Shown here: positions 1 through 7,931 of the stretch, piece by piece | Layout: each line of letters opens with the position of its first letter | Numbering within the stretch: position 1 is the first letter of the stretch | Assembly (NCBI GenBank): GCA_913041025.1 | Contig: CAJWGQ010000051.1 | Coordinates: 1 to 15,923, forward strand | Length of the DNA stretch: 15,923 nt | From: an uncultured Gammaproteobacteria bacterium | GTDB taxonomy: Bacteria; Pseudomonadota; Gammaproteobacteria; Pseudomonadales; Azotimanducaceae_A | Direction of reading: 5' to 3' | Made by a program: the position numbers and the translations under genes | Notes under the pieces: model-generated | What the model was told of the DNA's origin: nothing | The model's database searches: none | The model's input: the letters and a program-made list of their open reading frames with translations, nothing else

Positions 1-247
1 GGAGGTGACCTATTACCTCTAGACTGGCTTCTTCTTTGTTTCTTACGCGAGCGCCTCCTGGTTGGACAGCCGCAAGACCGATTTGCTCAAGTTTTTTCAT
101 AGCTTCTCTAACAGAGCCTCGGTTCGCATCAAACCGAGTTGCTAGATCTCTCTCAGAGGGCAATCGTTCGCCAACACGATACCTTCCTGTGAGAATATCT
201 TGTATCAGTCCTGCCGCAATCTCTTCGTGTTTACTTGTTTTTTCCAT
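1..247 (-). CDS. GntR-family transcriptional regulator, FadR/PdhR-like subfamily (N-terminal part, cut by window edge)
   Basis: Reading the minus strand from the ATG at 247 gives 82 codons of a winged helix-turn-helix domain that continues past the left edge. Visible hallmarks are the GLIQDILTGRYRVGERLPSE stretch (about residues 13-32), then a DLATRFDANRGSVREAMKKL helix-turn-helix with the SVREA recognition-helix motif, and the wing ending near QPGGARVR. This is the classic GntR fold. The effector-binding C-terminal domain lies outside the window, so the ligand cannot be inferred. An in-frame stop upstream (TAG, on the minus strand near 270) supports the ATG at 247. No convincing Shine-Dalgarno sequence precedes it. 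The gene diverges from the acidic-protein/uvrB genes. The 14-bp repeat array just upstream (262-317) is the probable site of autoregulation. Confidence 0.85.
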   Translation of the reverse strand, partial: MEKTSKHEEIAAGLIQDILTGRYRVGERLPSERDLATRFDANRGSVREAMKKLEQIGLAAVQPGGARVRNKEEASLEVIGHL

Positions 248-261
248 AATGCTGATGCAAA

Positions 262-317
262 TTGGTCTAGCCTTCTTGGTATAACCTAATTGGTCATACC
301 AATTTGGACTGGCCATT
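262..317. promoter_or_regulatory. Four tandem 14-bp TTGG-N4-RCC units, putative GntR operator array
   Basis: Four head-to-tail units each begin with TTGG and repeat exactly every 14 bp: TTGGTCTAGCCTTC (262-275), TTGGTATAACCTAA (276-289), TTGGTCATACCAAT (290-303) and TTGGACTGGCCATT (304-317). Each has the form TTGG(T/A)-NNN-(A/G)CC. The third sits in a perfect 7+3+7 palindrome, AATTGGT-CAT-ACCAATT (288-304). Its arms match the E. coli PdhR box as I remember it. FadR-subfamily GntR proteins bind sites of the type TNGTNNNACNA. The array lies 15-70 bp upstream of the divergent GntR gene, so autoregulation is the simplest reading. That assignment is inference; the repeats themselves are seen directly. 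Confidence 0.7.
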
Positions 318-378
318 TTAAAGGAGAGATTACAAAAAGCAAGCGGAATTCAGAATCAAAAATAGGTCTTTTCCAGCA

Positions 379-406
379 TTGACTCTTTTTTCTCTTAACG
401 TAATCT
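379..406 (+). promoter_or_regulatory. Putative sigma-70 promoter for the acidic protein (and perhaps uvrB)
   Basis: TTGACT (379-384) and TAATCT (401-406) are separated by 16 bp and give a plausible -35/-10 pair. Transcription would begin near 413. This is only a few bases before the GTG at 419 and about 24 bases before the TTG at 437. It would serve the acidic-protein gene and, through the 57-bp gap, possibly uvrB. No start-site data exist, so this is a motif call only. Confidence 0.4.
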
Positions 407-425
407 GGCGTCTAAATTGTGAACC

Positions 426-430
426 AGGAG
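426..430 (+). promoter_or_regulatory. Ribosome binding site AGGAG favouring the TTG start at 437
   Basis: AGGAG lies six bases before an in-frame TTG. The upstream in-frame GTG (419) has no comparable site. This makes the TTG the better start unless the transcript is nearly leaderless. Confidence 0.45.
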
Positions 431-436
431 TTCGAA

Positions 437-832
437 TTGAAAGTCAAAGTGAAAACTGACGAGTACAACATCTTTGAACGCCGTGACGGCCGATTTGCGA
501 TTCAAGATGTCGAAGGAAAGCCTGTCAATGGCGCTGATAAAATAGAAATATTGCTCCAACATGAGTTGATCGATGCTGCGTTGCCGGCGAAAGAGGAGCC
601 ATCATCGGAAGATACTGAAGAAGACGCTCCATCCGTTGCCGGTGAAGACGAGGTGCCGTCGGCCGGCCCTGATGAAACGAACGAGGAAGTGACCGAATCA
701 GCAGCTGAGACAGTTGATGCTGATCTTGAAGCAGACGCCGAGCCAGAGCCATTAGCTGAACCAGAAGAAGATAATGAGACCGATGCATCTGAACAGCCCG
801 AGGAGGAGGAAGACAAAACAGAAGATGCGTAG
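437..832 (+). CDS. Small, highly acidic protein of unknown function
   Basis: I do not recognise this family. The first 45 or so residues look like a compact folded unit with charged beta-like stretches (VKVKTDEYNIFERRDGRFAI and on to about HELIDAA). The rest, roughly 85 residues to the C-terminus, is almost entirely Glu/Asp with Ala, Pro, Ser and Thr, and is predicted to be disordered and polyanionic. There is no signal peptide, membrane segment or cysteine. Start choice: the TTG at 437 has AGGAG six bases upstream (426-430), giving 131 residues. A GTG at 419, without a Shine-Dalgarno sequence and very close to the predicted transcript start, would add six residues. It ends 57 bp before uvrB on the same strand, so co-transcription is possible. 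Such tails occur in DNA mimics and chaperone-like proteins, but nothing here proves either role. Confidence 0.65.
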   Translation: MKVKVKTDEYNIFERRDGRFAIQDVEGKPVNGADKIEILLQHELIDAALPAKEEPSSEDTEEDAPSVAGEDEVPSAGPDETNEEVTESAAETVDADLEADAEPEPLAEPEEDNETDASEQPEEEEDKTEDA

Positions 833-889
833 CAACAGCAAGAACGGGGAAGTTTTTCGCTGTCTCGAAAGTAACAGGGGCGATCATCC

Positions 890-2905
890 ATGATTACTGA
901 AGGTCAATTTGAGGTAGTCTCGAAGTTTGGGCCGGCTGGCGACCAACCGCTGGCCATAAGCCAGTTGAAAGATGGTTTATTAGATGGTCTGACCCATCAG
1001 ACACTCTTGGGTGTGACCGGTTCCGGAAAAACATTTTCTGTCGCAAATGTAATCCAAGAGGTTCAGCGGCCCGCCATCGTGATGGCCCCAAACAAAACAC
1101 TCGCTGCCCAGCTTTATGGGGAATTCCGACAATTTTTTCCAAATAACGCCGTTGAGTACTTTGTTAGCTATTATGATTACTACCAGCCGGAAGCTTACGT
1201 ACCGGCCTCGGATACCTATATAGAGAAAGATTCATCAATCAATGCTCATATAGAGCAAATGAGGCTATCCGCGACCAAAGCGTTGTTGCAAAGGCGGGAT
1301 GCGATAATAGTGGCCTCTGTATCGGCGATCTATGGACTTGGCGATCCGCAATCTTACTTGAGGATGGTTTTGCATCTTGATCGGGGGGACAAGTTTGATC
1401 AAAGGCAAATCATTCGACGTTTGGCAGAGCTCCAATATGTCAGAAACGATGTTGTTTTTCAGCGTGGATCCTATCGAGTTCGTGGTGATGTTATCGATGT
1501 GTTTCCCGCCGAGTCAGAAAAAGAAGCGCTAAGGATTGAACTGTTTGATGATGAAATTGAGAACTTGTCGACTTTTGATCCGCTTACTGGAGAAGTTCTT
1601 AATCGTCTTCCTAGATATACGGTGTTCCCCAAGACTCATTATGTGACTCCCCGAGATCGGCTTTTGGCGGTCATTGATGAGATAAAGGTTGAACTGCAAG
1701 ACCGACTAAAGGTTCTCACAAAAGCAAATAAGCTTGTCGAGGCTCAGCGACTCGAACAGCGCACGCAGTTTGATTTGGAGATGATACAGGAGCTTGGCTA
1801 CTGTTCTGGGATAGAGAACTACTCCCGGTATCTCTCAGGAAGACAGGAGGGAGAAGCGCCCCCCACTTTGTTCGATTATCTTCCAAAAGATGCCCTTTTG
1901 ATCTTGGATGAATCCCATGTGACCGTGCCGCAAATCGGGGCCATGTATAAAGGGGATCGATCGCGTAAAGAAACATTAGTTGAGTATGGTTTTCGGCTAC
2001 CTTCAGCATTAGATAATAGGCCGCTAAGATTTGACGAATGGGAGTCCTTAGCTCCTCAAATGATATTGGTCTCGGCTACGCCAGGCCCTTATGATAAAAA
2101 AATGTCAGGACAGACGGTCGAGCAGGTAGTCAGGCCCACTGGTCTGGTAGACCCACAGGTGGACATCAGGCCAGCAACCTCACAAGTAGACGATCTACTT
2201 GGTCAGATTGGGGAAGTTATTGATCGGCAGGAACGAGTGTTAGTGACGACGTTAACCAAAAGAATGGCTGAAGATTTAAGCGATTATTTGGATGAGCATG
2301 GCATTCGAGTGCGTTACCTGCATTCGGATATCGATACTGTAGAGCGAATGGAGATTATCCGAGATTTGAGGCTAGGTGAGTTTGACGTGCTAGTTGGTAT
2401 TAATTTGCTTAGAGAAGGGCTGGATATGCCTGAGGTAAGCCTTGTCGCGATTCTGGATGCAGACAAAGAGGGCTTTCTTCGCTCTGAAGGATCGCTCATT
2501 CAAACAATAGGGCGAGCAGCAAGAAACATTAATGGACGCGCGATTTTATATGCTGATCAAGTCACGAAGTCCATGCAAAAGGCTATCGATGAGACTACTC
2601 GGAGAAGAGATAGGCAGGAAGCTTATAACGCTGAGCACCAGATCACTCCTAAAACGGTGTCAAAGAACATAGCAGATGTCATGGAAGGCGCTCGGTCGCA
2701 AGATTATGTTAAGAAAAAGGTTTCTGGCAAAGGCAAGAGACAAAACGATCTGGTATTAGTTCCAAAGAGTAGCAAGGAAAGGGGTAAGCTATTGGTTGAA
2801 CTAGAGAAAAAAATGTTAAAACATGCAGAGGATCTAGAATTTGAAGAGGCTGCCAAGGTGCGCGACCAATTGCAGCAGCTGCGCGATCAAGAGTTACTGG
2901 CCTGA
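890..2905 (+). CDS. uvrB: UvrABC excision nuclease subunit B
   Basis: UvrB is the damage-verifying, helicase-like subunit of nucleotide excision repair. UvrA loads it onto lesions, and it then recruits UvrC for dual incision. The 671 residues match the family's usual length. The order of motifs is complete. Walker A is GVTGSGKT (41-48). The damage-probing beta-hairpin region with its conserved tyrosines ([10 protein letters not shown]) spans about 90-117. Walker B is DESH (340-343). The second helicase lobe contains [20 protein letters not shown] and QTIGRAARN. The C-terminal UVR domain, about 629-665, contains the [17 protein letters not shown] segment and contacts UvrC and UvrA. The ATG at 890 has AGGGG nine bases upstream. 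No LexA-type box (CTG-N10-CAG) was noticed just upstream, and no terminator is obvious after the stop. Confidence 0.98.
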   Translation: MITEGQFEVVSKFGPAGDQPLAISQLKDGLLDGLTHQTLLGVTGSGKTFSVANVIQEVQRPAIVMAPNKTLAAQLYGEFRQFFPNNAVEYFVSYYDYYQPEAYVPASDTYIEKDSSINAHIEQMRLSATKALLQRRDAIIVASVSAIYGLGDPQSYLRMVLHLDRGDKFDQRQIIRRLAELQYVRNDVVFQRGSYRVRGDVIDVFPAESEKEALRIELFDDEIENLSTFDPLTGEVLNRLPRYTVFPKTHYVTPRDRLLAVIDEIKVELQDRLKVLTKANKLVEAQRLEQRTQFDLEMIQELGYCSGIENYSRYLSGRQEGEAPPTLFDYLPKDALLILDESHVTVPQIGAMYKGDRSRKETLVEYGFRLPSALDNRPLRFDEWESLAPQMILVSATPGPYDKKMSGQTVEQVVRPTGLVDPQVDIRPATSQVDDLLGQIGEVIDRQERVLVTTLTKRMAEDLSDYLDEHGIRVRYLHSDIDTVERMEIIRDLRLGEFDVLVGINLLREGLDMPEVSLVAILDADKEGFLRSEGSLIQTIGRAARNINGRAILYADQVTKSMQKAIDETTRRRDRQEAYNAEHQITPKTVSKNIADVMEGARSQDYVKKKVSGKGKRQNDLVLVPKSSKERGKLLVELEKKMLKHAEDLEFEEAAKVRDQLQQLRDQELLA

Positions 2906-3101
2906 AATTGCATAATCTTTGGAGGCAGGGCTAGATTTTCGAATCAATTTTCCAAGGTGATCAAGCTTCCAGTGCATTTGTAATGTGTTCTACTTGATTT
3001 AGAATCTCGCTTTTCACGATTTGTTACGACGAGCAACGACCCAAATGAACGTTGATAGAGAAGTATTTTGAAAATTAGCCTCAGTTTTGTGGATCAATAA
3101 G

Positions 3102-3854
3102 ATGGCTAAGTATATTGAAGAACGGGTGTCGAAAGTCATCCATTGGAATCAACATCTCTTTTCTTTTCGTTGTACCAGGAACAACTCTTTTCGATTTCAA
3201 AATGGTCATTTTGTAATGCTCGGCTTAAAGATCGAAGGTAAACCGCTTTTGAGAGCCTATTCCATCGCGAGTGCGAATTATGATGATTACTTAGAGTTCT
3301 TTTCGATAAAGGTTCCGGATGGACCTTTGACCTCAAGACTGCAACACCTTAAAGAAGGAGACTCAATTTTGATGAGTCAAAAGCCAGTAGGTACTCTGGT
3401 GGTAGACGACCTCAATTTGGGGAAGTCACTTTATCTTTTGGCGACAGGCACTGGCTTGGCGCCCTTTTTAAGCATTATCAAAGACCCCGATGTATACGAA
3501 CGTTTCGAGAACATAAAATTGATCCATTGTGTTAGAAAGAAAGAGGATTTAGCCTATTTTGATTATCTTACGAGCGATTTGAGAGAAGATGAATATATTG
3601 GTGATCATGTCACGGCTAAGTTCAAGTATATCCCTACCGTAACAAGAGAACCTTTTAAAACGACAGGGAGAATTACTCAACTTATTGAGAATCGAAGTAT
3701 AGATCTTGATCCGTTATCTGATCGCGTTATGTTGTGTGGTAGTCAGAGTATGCTTAAGGATGTGAGTCAATTATTGAACTCCAGGGGTTTTAAGGTTTCC
3801 TCTGGACAGGGTTCGCCAGGAGATTATGTCTTCGAGCGTGCCTTTGTCGAATGA
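3102..3854 (+). CDS. fpr: Ferredoxin/flavodoxin-NADP+ reductase
   Basis: This FAD-containing cytoplasmic reductase moves electrons between NADP(H) and ferredoxin or flavodoxin, supplying reduced carriers for Fe-S and radical enzymes and for oxidative-stress defence. Numbered from the ATG at 3102 (250 residues, the usual bacterial length), it has the FAD-binding RAYS motif (51-54), a second flavin-site stretch VPDGPLTSRL (71-80), and the NADP-binding TGTGLAP (115-121) followed by CGSQSML (212-218). The C-terminal end is FERAFVE, the tail typical of the Azotobacter/Rhodobacter-type bacterial enzymes. A TTG at 3087 would add five residues, but the family normally starts M-(A/S)-K, so the ATG is preferred. 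It stands alone between uvrB (about 196 bp away) and a tRNA gene. Confidence 0.95.
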   Translation: MAKYIEERVSKVIHWNQHLFSFRCTRNNSFRFQNGHFVMLGLKIEGKPLLRAYSIASANYDDYLEFFSIKVPDGPLTSRLQHLKEGDSILMSQKPVGTLVVDDLNLGKSLYLLATGTGLAPFLSIIKDPDVYERFENIKLIHCVRKKEDLAYFDYLTSDLREDEYIGDHVTAKFKYIPTVTREPFKTTGRITQLIENRSIDLDPLSDRVMLCGSQSMLKDVSQLLNSRGFKVSSGQGSPGDYVFERAFVE

Positions 3855-3938
3855 ATATGTTCATCGATCGATTTGGATAGAGTTTAATTATTTGGGAGTG
3901 GCAGGATTTTGCTCAATGCCTTGATCGCTCAACTTCGT

Positions 3939-3944
3939 TACAAT
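3939..3944 (+). promoter_or_regulatory. Putative -10 element of the tRNA-Val promoter
   Basis: TACAAT, one mismatch from TATAAT, lies 20 bp before the tRNA 5' end. The -35 region about 17 bp upstream is poor, which is common for this kind of eye-level call. A start near 3951 would leave a short 5' leader for RNase P to remove. Confidence 0.35.
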
Positions 3945-3964
3945 AAGGGAAGGTTGGTTTTTAT

Positions 3965-4041
<77 letters not shown>

Positions 4042-4121
4042 ATACATTTCTTAGGGCGACACACAAAGTCCTTAACTCATCGATTCGAACTCTAACTTAG
4101 TAGATGTTCTCTATCATCAGT

Positions 4122-5009
4122 TTAGGGGTTGCCGTTTCGCATTGATTGCATAGACTCTGATAAGAATGCTTCGATTGTGGCGTAGTAGCTTGGATCTTGG
4201 TCTAGGTCCATGTGGCCTCGATTGGCAAGGATTTTCAAAGAGAAATTTGGGATTTTGCCGACCATCCTTTCTATAGCCGGTCTTTCCTCGTCGAGTTCAC
4301 CGCATATTCCTAAAACAGGCATTGTCAGTGTGCTGATTTCATCTTCCGTGAGATTGATTATTTCTGGCATGCTTAGGAATACAGAAGAAAGGGCCTCAAT
4401 GTCTTGGCCTCTTAGCATAGAATCTGCCGTCGCGATTCCGATTTTGTCTGGTGAAAAATAGCCCATGCCGCCTGTCGCTTTAATCCATGGGCCGAAGCTA
4501 TGGTGTTTTTTAAGCGCCTCGCCCACAGCCATATAGTTTTCGGATTCTTTGCCGCCGGACAGCCCAGACCCTATAGCGGTTAAAGAAAGGACAGAAGAGG
4601 GGTTGTATGCGGCAAAACGAAGAGCAATCTCAGCCCCCATAGAGGTCCCCAACAAATGGACTTTTTCGATTTTTAGTTGAGCAAGTAGGTTCTCGACGTC
4701 TTCGACCATGTTGCTTCCATAATCCGCGACTTTTCTGGGCTTATCACTGTCACCATGCCCGCGGCAATCTAGCGCGATGATTCTAAAGCTTGATTTGAGG
4801 CGCCTGATAAGTGGATCAAATGACGAGGCATTTTGAGTTATTCCATGCAGCAATAAAAGAGGAGGCCCAGATCCCTGGTCACCAAAAGTCAGAGAAATTT
4901 GACTCGAGGTGATCTTCGAAAAATTCCTACTAAGTCTGCGATTTAAATTGGTCTTGAATCTTTGATAGAAGAGGAACAAGTTGACCGCGAAATAGGTAAA
5001 AATTTTCAC
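4122..5009 (-). CDS. Alpha/beta hydrolase with N-terminal hydrophobic segment
   Basis: This 295-residue alpha/beta-fold hydrolase shows the full catalytic set: oxyanion-hole HG (55-56), nucleophile elbow G-T-S-M-G with Ser123, acid Asp240 in GELDEERP and His266 in RGHMD. The closest general class is the esterase/lactonase/haloperoxidase-like group; the substrate cannot be read from sequence. Residues 1-17 are hydrophobic (FTYFAVNLFLFY) and followed by a basic stretch, which suggests an N-terminal membrane anchor with the positive side in the cytoplasm. The start is GTG at 5009, with a weak AAGG-type site upstream. It begins 52 bp after glpV on the same strand and looks like the last gene of the operon. 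No strong terminator is visible before the convergent tRNA gene. Confidence 0.85.
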   Translation of the reverse strand: MKIFTYFAVNLFLFYQRFKTNLNRRLSRNFSKITSSQISLTFGDQGSGPPLLLLHGITQNASSFDPLIRRLKSSFRIIALDCRGHGDSDKPRKVADYGSNMVEDVENLLAQLKIEKVHLLGTSMGAEIALRFAAYNPSSVLSLTAIGSGLSGGKESENYMAVGEALKKHHSFGPWIKATGGMGYFSPDKIGIATADSMLRGQDIEALSSVFLSMPEIINLTEDEISTLTMPVLGICGELDEERPAIERMVGKIPNFSLKILANRGHMDLDQDPSYYATIEAFLSESMQSMRNGNP

Positions 5010-5061
5010 TCTAATGCCTTGCCTAAGGCGGGAACAAAATTTAGCAAACCATTAGGAACAA

Positions 5062-6789
5062 CTATTGGTCTTGCCAGCTTTTGATCAGTTCATCGTAGGG
5101 TACGGTTTTGCCCTTCGGGTTTTCATCAGCAAGTTTTGGTTTTGGTGCCCCCTCCTGATTGAGCCAATACGCGGGATCTACGCTGTCGTTGAGTTGAGGA
5201 CCGCATTCTCCTTGGACTCCGTGAGTGGCTAAACGTTCTAGAACTCTGTCCTGCTGCTCGGCCAATTGATTCATTGCTGCTTGCGCTGTTTGTTCTCCAC
5301 TTACAGCGTTAGCCACGTTAGCCCACCAGAGTTGTGCTAACTTGGGGTAGTCGGGTACGTTGGTGCCTGTAGGAGTCCAAGCGGTTCGCGCTGGGCTTCT
5401 GTAAAATTCAACGAGACCCCCCAGCCTTGGAGCGAGTTTCGTCATGGCTTCAGATCGAATATCAGAATCCCTGATGGGTGTTAATCCGACTAACGTTTTT
5501 TTGAGCGAAACTGTTTTCGACACGACGAATTGAGCATAGAGCCACGCTGCTTGTCGACGCTCCAATGGAGTGCTCTTTAATAAAGTCCAGGCGCCAGTAT
5601 CTTGATACCCCAGTTTCATGCCCTCCGACCAATAGGGTCCGTGAGGAGAGGGTGCCATACGCCATTTTGGCGAACCATCCTCGTCTACGACCGGAAGTCC
5701 TTCCTTGATCATGTCGGCCGTAAATGTGGTATACCAGAAAATCTGTTGTGCGATCTGGCCCTGTGCTGGTACCGGTCCGGCTTCCGAAAAAGTCATGCCT
5801 GATGCTTCTGCTGGAGCATAACTCTTTAACCAATCAATATATTTTTGTAGGGCGTAGACAGCAGCAGGACTATTGGTCGCTCCTCCACGGCTCACTGAGG
5901 ATCCGACAGGTCGGCAACCCTCAACCCGGATTCCCCATTCGTCTACTGGCAAACCATTAGGAATTCCTTTGTCGCCAGCTCCAGCCATGGATAACCATGC
6001 ATCTGTAAAACGCCACCCTAGCGAGGGGTCTTTTTTACCGTAGTCCATATGACCATAGACGGGTTGGCCATCAATTTCTTTGACTTCTTTAGTAAAAAAA
6101 TCCGCTATATCTTCATAAGCAGACCAGTTGATGGGTACTCCCAATTGATAACCATAGATTTTTTCGAATTGATCTTTAAGTTGGGAGTCGCTGAACCAGT
6201 CGTATCGAAACCAATACAGATTCGCGAATTGTTGATCGGGCAACTGATATATTTTGCCGTCGGGTCCAGTGGTAAAGCTGATACCGATAAAATCCTCAAG
6301 GTCCAAAGTTGGTAAAGTGAAGTCTAAGCCTTCGTTTTCCATGAAGTCACTCAAGGCAACGACGTATCCATAGCGCGAATGAGTCCCAATTAAGTCGGAA
6401 TCATTGACGTAAGCATCGTAAACATTTTGACCGGTTTGCATTTGAGTCTGAAGTTTTTCGATTACATCGCCTTCTTGGATCAGGTCGTGATTGACCTTGA
6501 TGCCTGTGATTTCGTAAAACGCCTTGGTCAGTACTTCGCTCTCGTACTCATGGGTAGTTAGGGTTTCTGAGACAACGTTGATTGTCATTCCCCGAAATGG
6601 TTCTGAAGCTTTTGTGAACCAAGCAAGCTCATCGGCTTGTTCCTCTTTACTTAAGGTGGAGGGCTGAAATTCATTCAAGACGAGCTTTTCCGCATTAGCG
6701 GCAAAGTCGATGCTTTGGGTTGAAATGCTCTCGGTTTCTGAGCAACCCCAAAGCGTACAGACAAGTATCGAGTAAATAATGTATTTCAA
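5062..6789 (-). CDS. glpV: Substrate-binding lipoprotein of a glycerol-type ABC importer (GlpV-like)
   Basis: This 575-residue solute-binding protein resembles GlpV of the Rhizobium leguminosarum glycerol transporter. Recognisable family stretches include NEFQPSTLSKEEQ (39-51), VNDSDLIGTHSR (128-139), the QLPDQQFANLYWFR region (182-195), and the GCRPVGSS and SRGGATNSP segments (291-308). The N-terminus is a lipoprotein signal: MKY, a hydrophobic core, then L-W-G-C with Cys16 as the lipidated residue and Ser at +2. Tryptophan at -2 is unusual. The start codon is TTG, supported by an AAGGGAG site seven bases upstream on the coding strand and by the lipobox position. It is the fifth transporter gene after glpS, separated from glpU by 48 bp, the largest gap inside the transporter set. 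Glycerol is the expected ligand by family; a related polyol is possible. Confidence 0.82.
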   Translation of the reverse strand: MKYIIYSILVCTLWGCSETESISTQSIDFAANAEKLVLNEFQPSTLSKEEQADELAWFTKASEPFRGMTINVVSETLTTHEYESEVLTKAFYEITGIKVNHDLIQEGDVIEKLQTQMQTGQNVYDAYVNDSDLIGTHSRYGYVVALSDFMENEGLDFTLPTLDLEDFIGISFTTGPDGKIYQLPDQQFANLYWFRYDWFSDSQLKDQFEKIYGYQLGVPINWSAYEDIADFFTKEVKEIDGQPVYGHMDYGKKDPSLGWRFTDAWLSMAGAGDKGIPNGLPVDEWGIRVEGCRPVGSSVSRGGATNSPAAVYALQKYIDWLKSYAPAEASGMTFSEAGPVPAQGQIAQQIFWYTTFTADMIKEGLPVVDEDGSPKWRMAPSPHGPYWSEGMKLGYQDTGAWTLLKSTPLERRQAAWLYAQFVVSKTVSLKKTLVGLTPIRDSDIRSEAMTKLAPRLGGLVEFYRSPARTAWTPTGTNVPDYPKLAQLWWANVANAVSGEQTAQAAMNQLAEQQDRVLERLATHGVQGECGPQLNDSVDPAYWLNQEGAPKPKLADENPKGKTVPYDELIKSWQDQ

Positions 6790-6795
6790 GTTGCG

Positions 6796-6802
6796 CTCCC
6801 TT
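6796..6802 (-). promoter_or_regulatory. Ribosome binding site AAGGGAG fixing the TTG start of glpV
   Basis: Read on the minus strand, AAGGGAG lies just upstream of the TTG at 6789, at good spacing. No in-frame ATG lies close enough to preserve the lipoprotein signal. Confidence 0.6.
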
Positions 6803-6837
6803 ATGACATTAGTCTTTCCCTCAAGAATTATAGTATT

Positions 6838-7110
6838 TCAGCCCCACCGTAACACTACTATTGCCCAAGCAATTGCTGTTACGGATCCATACAATATTGA
6901 GGCTGAGGAAAGTCCGAGGAAAGCAATGTGGATAAATGCTGACCCTAGTAAGCTGATAAAGACTCGATCCCCCCGAGTAGTGCTTATTGGTAAAAACCCT
7001 TTGCGTTTAACGGTCGGCCTGATGATCTCCAAAACAGTAAACAGAGCTAATCCGGTCGCGATCGACACAAAAAAAATAGCCGTTGGTAGGGTCCAGGCCA
7101 TCCAACTCAC
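6838..7110 (-). CDS. glpU: Small membrane protein, DUF2160 family (GlpU-like)
   Basis: This 90-residue protein is almost wholly hydrophobic. Three membrane segments can be drawn, about 6-30 (TLPTAIFFVSIATGLALF), 48-67 and 70-88, with a basic RPTVKRKG loop between the first two. The size and position between the second permease gene and the binding protein match DUF2160/GlpU, an accessory component of the rhizobial glycerol importer whose exact role is not known. The GTG start at 7110 overlaps the glpQ stop by 4 bp (GTGA). An ATG three codons further in is an alternative start. Confidence 0.75.
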   Translation of the reverse strand: MSWMAWTLPTAIFFVSIATGLALFTVLEIIRPTVKRKGFLPISTTRGDRVFISLLGSAFIHIAFLGLSSASILYGSVTAIAWAIVVLRWG

Positions 7111-7931
7111 GAGAGTCTCCCCAAGGTAAATCCTTTTGTCAGGTGTTTTCTAACAAACCAAATTACGATAATGCCCGGGATTATGGTTAGTACACCTGCT
7201 GCCGCGAGAACACCCCAATCGATGCCCGAAGCGCTCACGGTTCGGGTCATCGTTACTACAATAGGTTTGGCATTTGTTGCCGTGAGAGTTCTTGCAAGAA
7301 GTAGCTCGACCCAGCTGAACATAAAACAAAAAAAGATAGTCACTCCGATTGCGCTACGATTGATAGGAAGGAAAATTCGGAAAAAAAAGAAAAGGAAACT
7401 GTGGCCATCAATCTCAGCCATCTCATCGAGGTCTCTGGAAATGCTAGACATGAACCCCTCGAGAATCCAAACGGCTAAAGGAATAGTAAACAGGCAATGC
7501 GCTAAGGCAACTGCGAAAGGCGTATCAAATAGTCCTATCGCTGAATAAAGCTGGAAGAATGGTATTAAGAAAACGGCGGGTGGTGCCATCCTATTAGTGA
7601 GTAGCCAAAAAAATAGTTGTCGGTCACCTAAAAACCGATAGCGAGAAAAGGCATAAGCTGCCGGTATTGAGACTATGATTGATATTGTGGTGTTGATAAT
7701 GACGTAGCTGAGAGAATTCATGAACCCCTGATACCAGGCTGGGTTAGACCAAATTTCTGCGAAATTACTTAACGTTATCTCAGTAGGAACAATAGAAAAA
7801 TTTCCTAGTATGTTGCTGTTCGACTGAAAAGCTAACGTAAACAGCCAGTAGATTGGTATTGCGAGATAGACGCAATAAAGCGCCAGCACCCATTGGCTAG
7901 GAGTCCATAATTTTGGTTTGAATTCAGTCAT
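7107..7931 (-). CDS. glpQ: ABC importer permease, MalG/UgpE type (GlpQ-like)
   Basis: This inner-membrane permease has 274 residues and about six membrane helices. The cytoplasmic EAA loop that docks on the ATPase is seen as EMAEIDGHSFLFFFFRIFLP (170-189), with the invariant Gly176 and the ending L-P. The length and N-terminal layout fit the second permease of carbohydrate-type importers. The ATG overlaps the end of glpP by 8 bp (ATGACTGA), and its stop overlaps the glpU start, which indicates translational coupling. The symbol follows the rhizobial glycerol system and is unrelated to the E. coli phosphodiesterase of the same name. Confidence 0.82.
   Translation of the reverse strand: MTEFKPKLWTPSQWVLALYCVYLAIPIYWLFTLAFQSNSNILGNFSIVPTEITLSNFAEIWSNPAWYQGFMNSLSYVIINTTISIIVSIPAAYAFSRYRFLGDRQLFFWLLTNRMAPPAVFLIPFFQLYSAIGLFDTPFAVALAHCLFTIPLAVWILEGFMSSISRDLDEMAEIDGHSFLFFFFRIFLPINRSAIGVTIFFCFMFSWVELLLARTLTATNAKPIVVTMTRTVSASGIDWGVLAAAGVLTIIPGIIVIWFVRKHLTKGFTLGRLS

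Noticed and set aside
36..284. Plus-strand ORF across the GntR gene
   Set aside because: The minus-strand frame encodes a clear GntR domain. The plus-strand product has no recognisable feature and crosses the operator array.
502..891. Ser-rich minus-strand ORFs opposite the acidic protein
   Set aside because: Glu/Asp codons (GAA, GAG, GAT) read on the opposite strand give Ser- and Leu-rich open frames. These are compositional shadows.
2906..3101. Terminator or promoter between uvrB and fpr
   Set aside because: No stem followed by a T-run and no convincing -35/-10 pair could be found. TTGATA near 3053 lacks a matching -10.
4079..4092. Partial repeat of the tRNA T-arm (CGATTCGAA) downstream of tRNA-Val, possible att duplication
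   Set aside because: The identity covers only about nine bases, and there is no integrase or mobile-element gene nearby. Chance is sufficient.
5062..6789. Assigning the binding protein to maltose or glycerol-3-phosphate uptake (MalE/UgpB)
   Set aside because: The length of 575 residues, the GCRPVGSS-type segments, the presence of the DUF2160 gene and two different ATPases all fit the GlpSTPQUV type better than Mal or Ugp systems, which have one ATPase gene.
7171..7548. 125-residue plus-strand ORF inside glpQ
   Set aside because: It lies opposite a well-supported permease, has no ribosome binding site and no family features.
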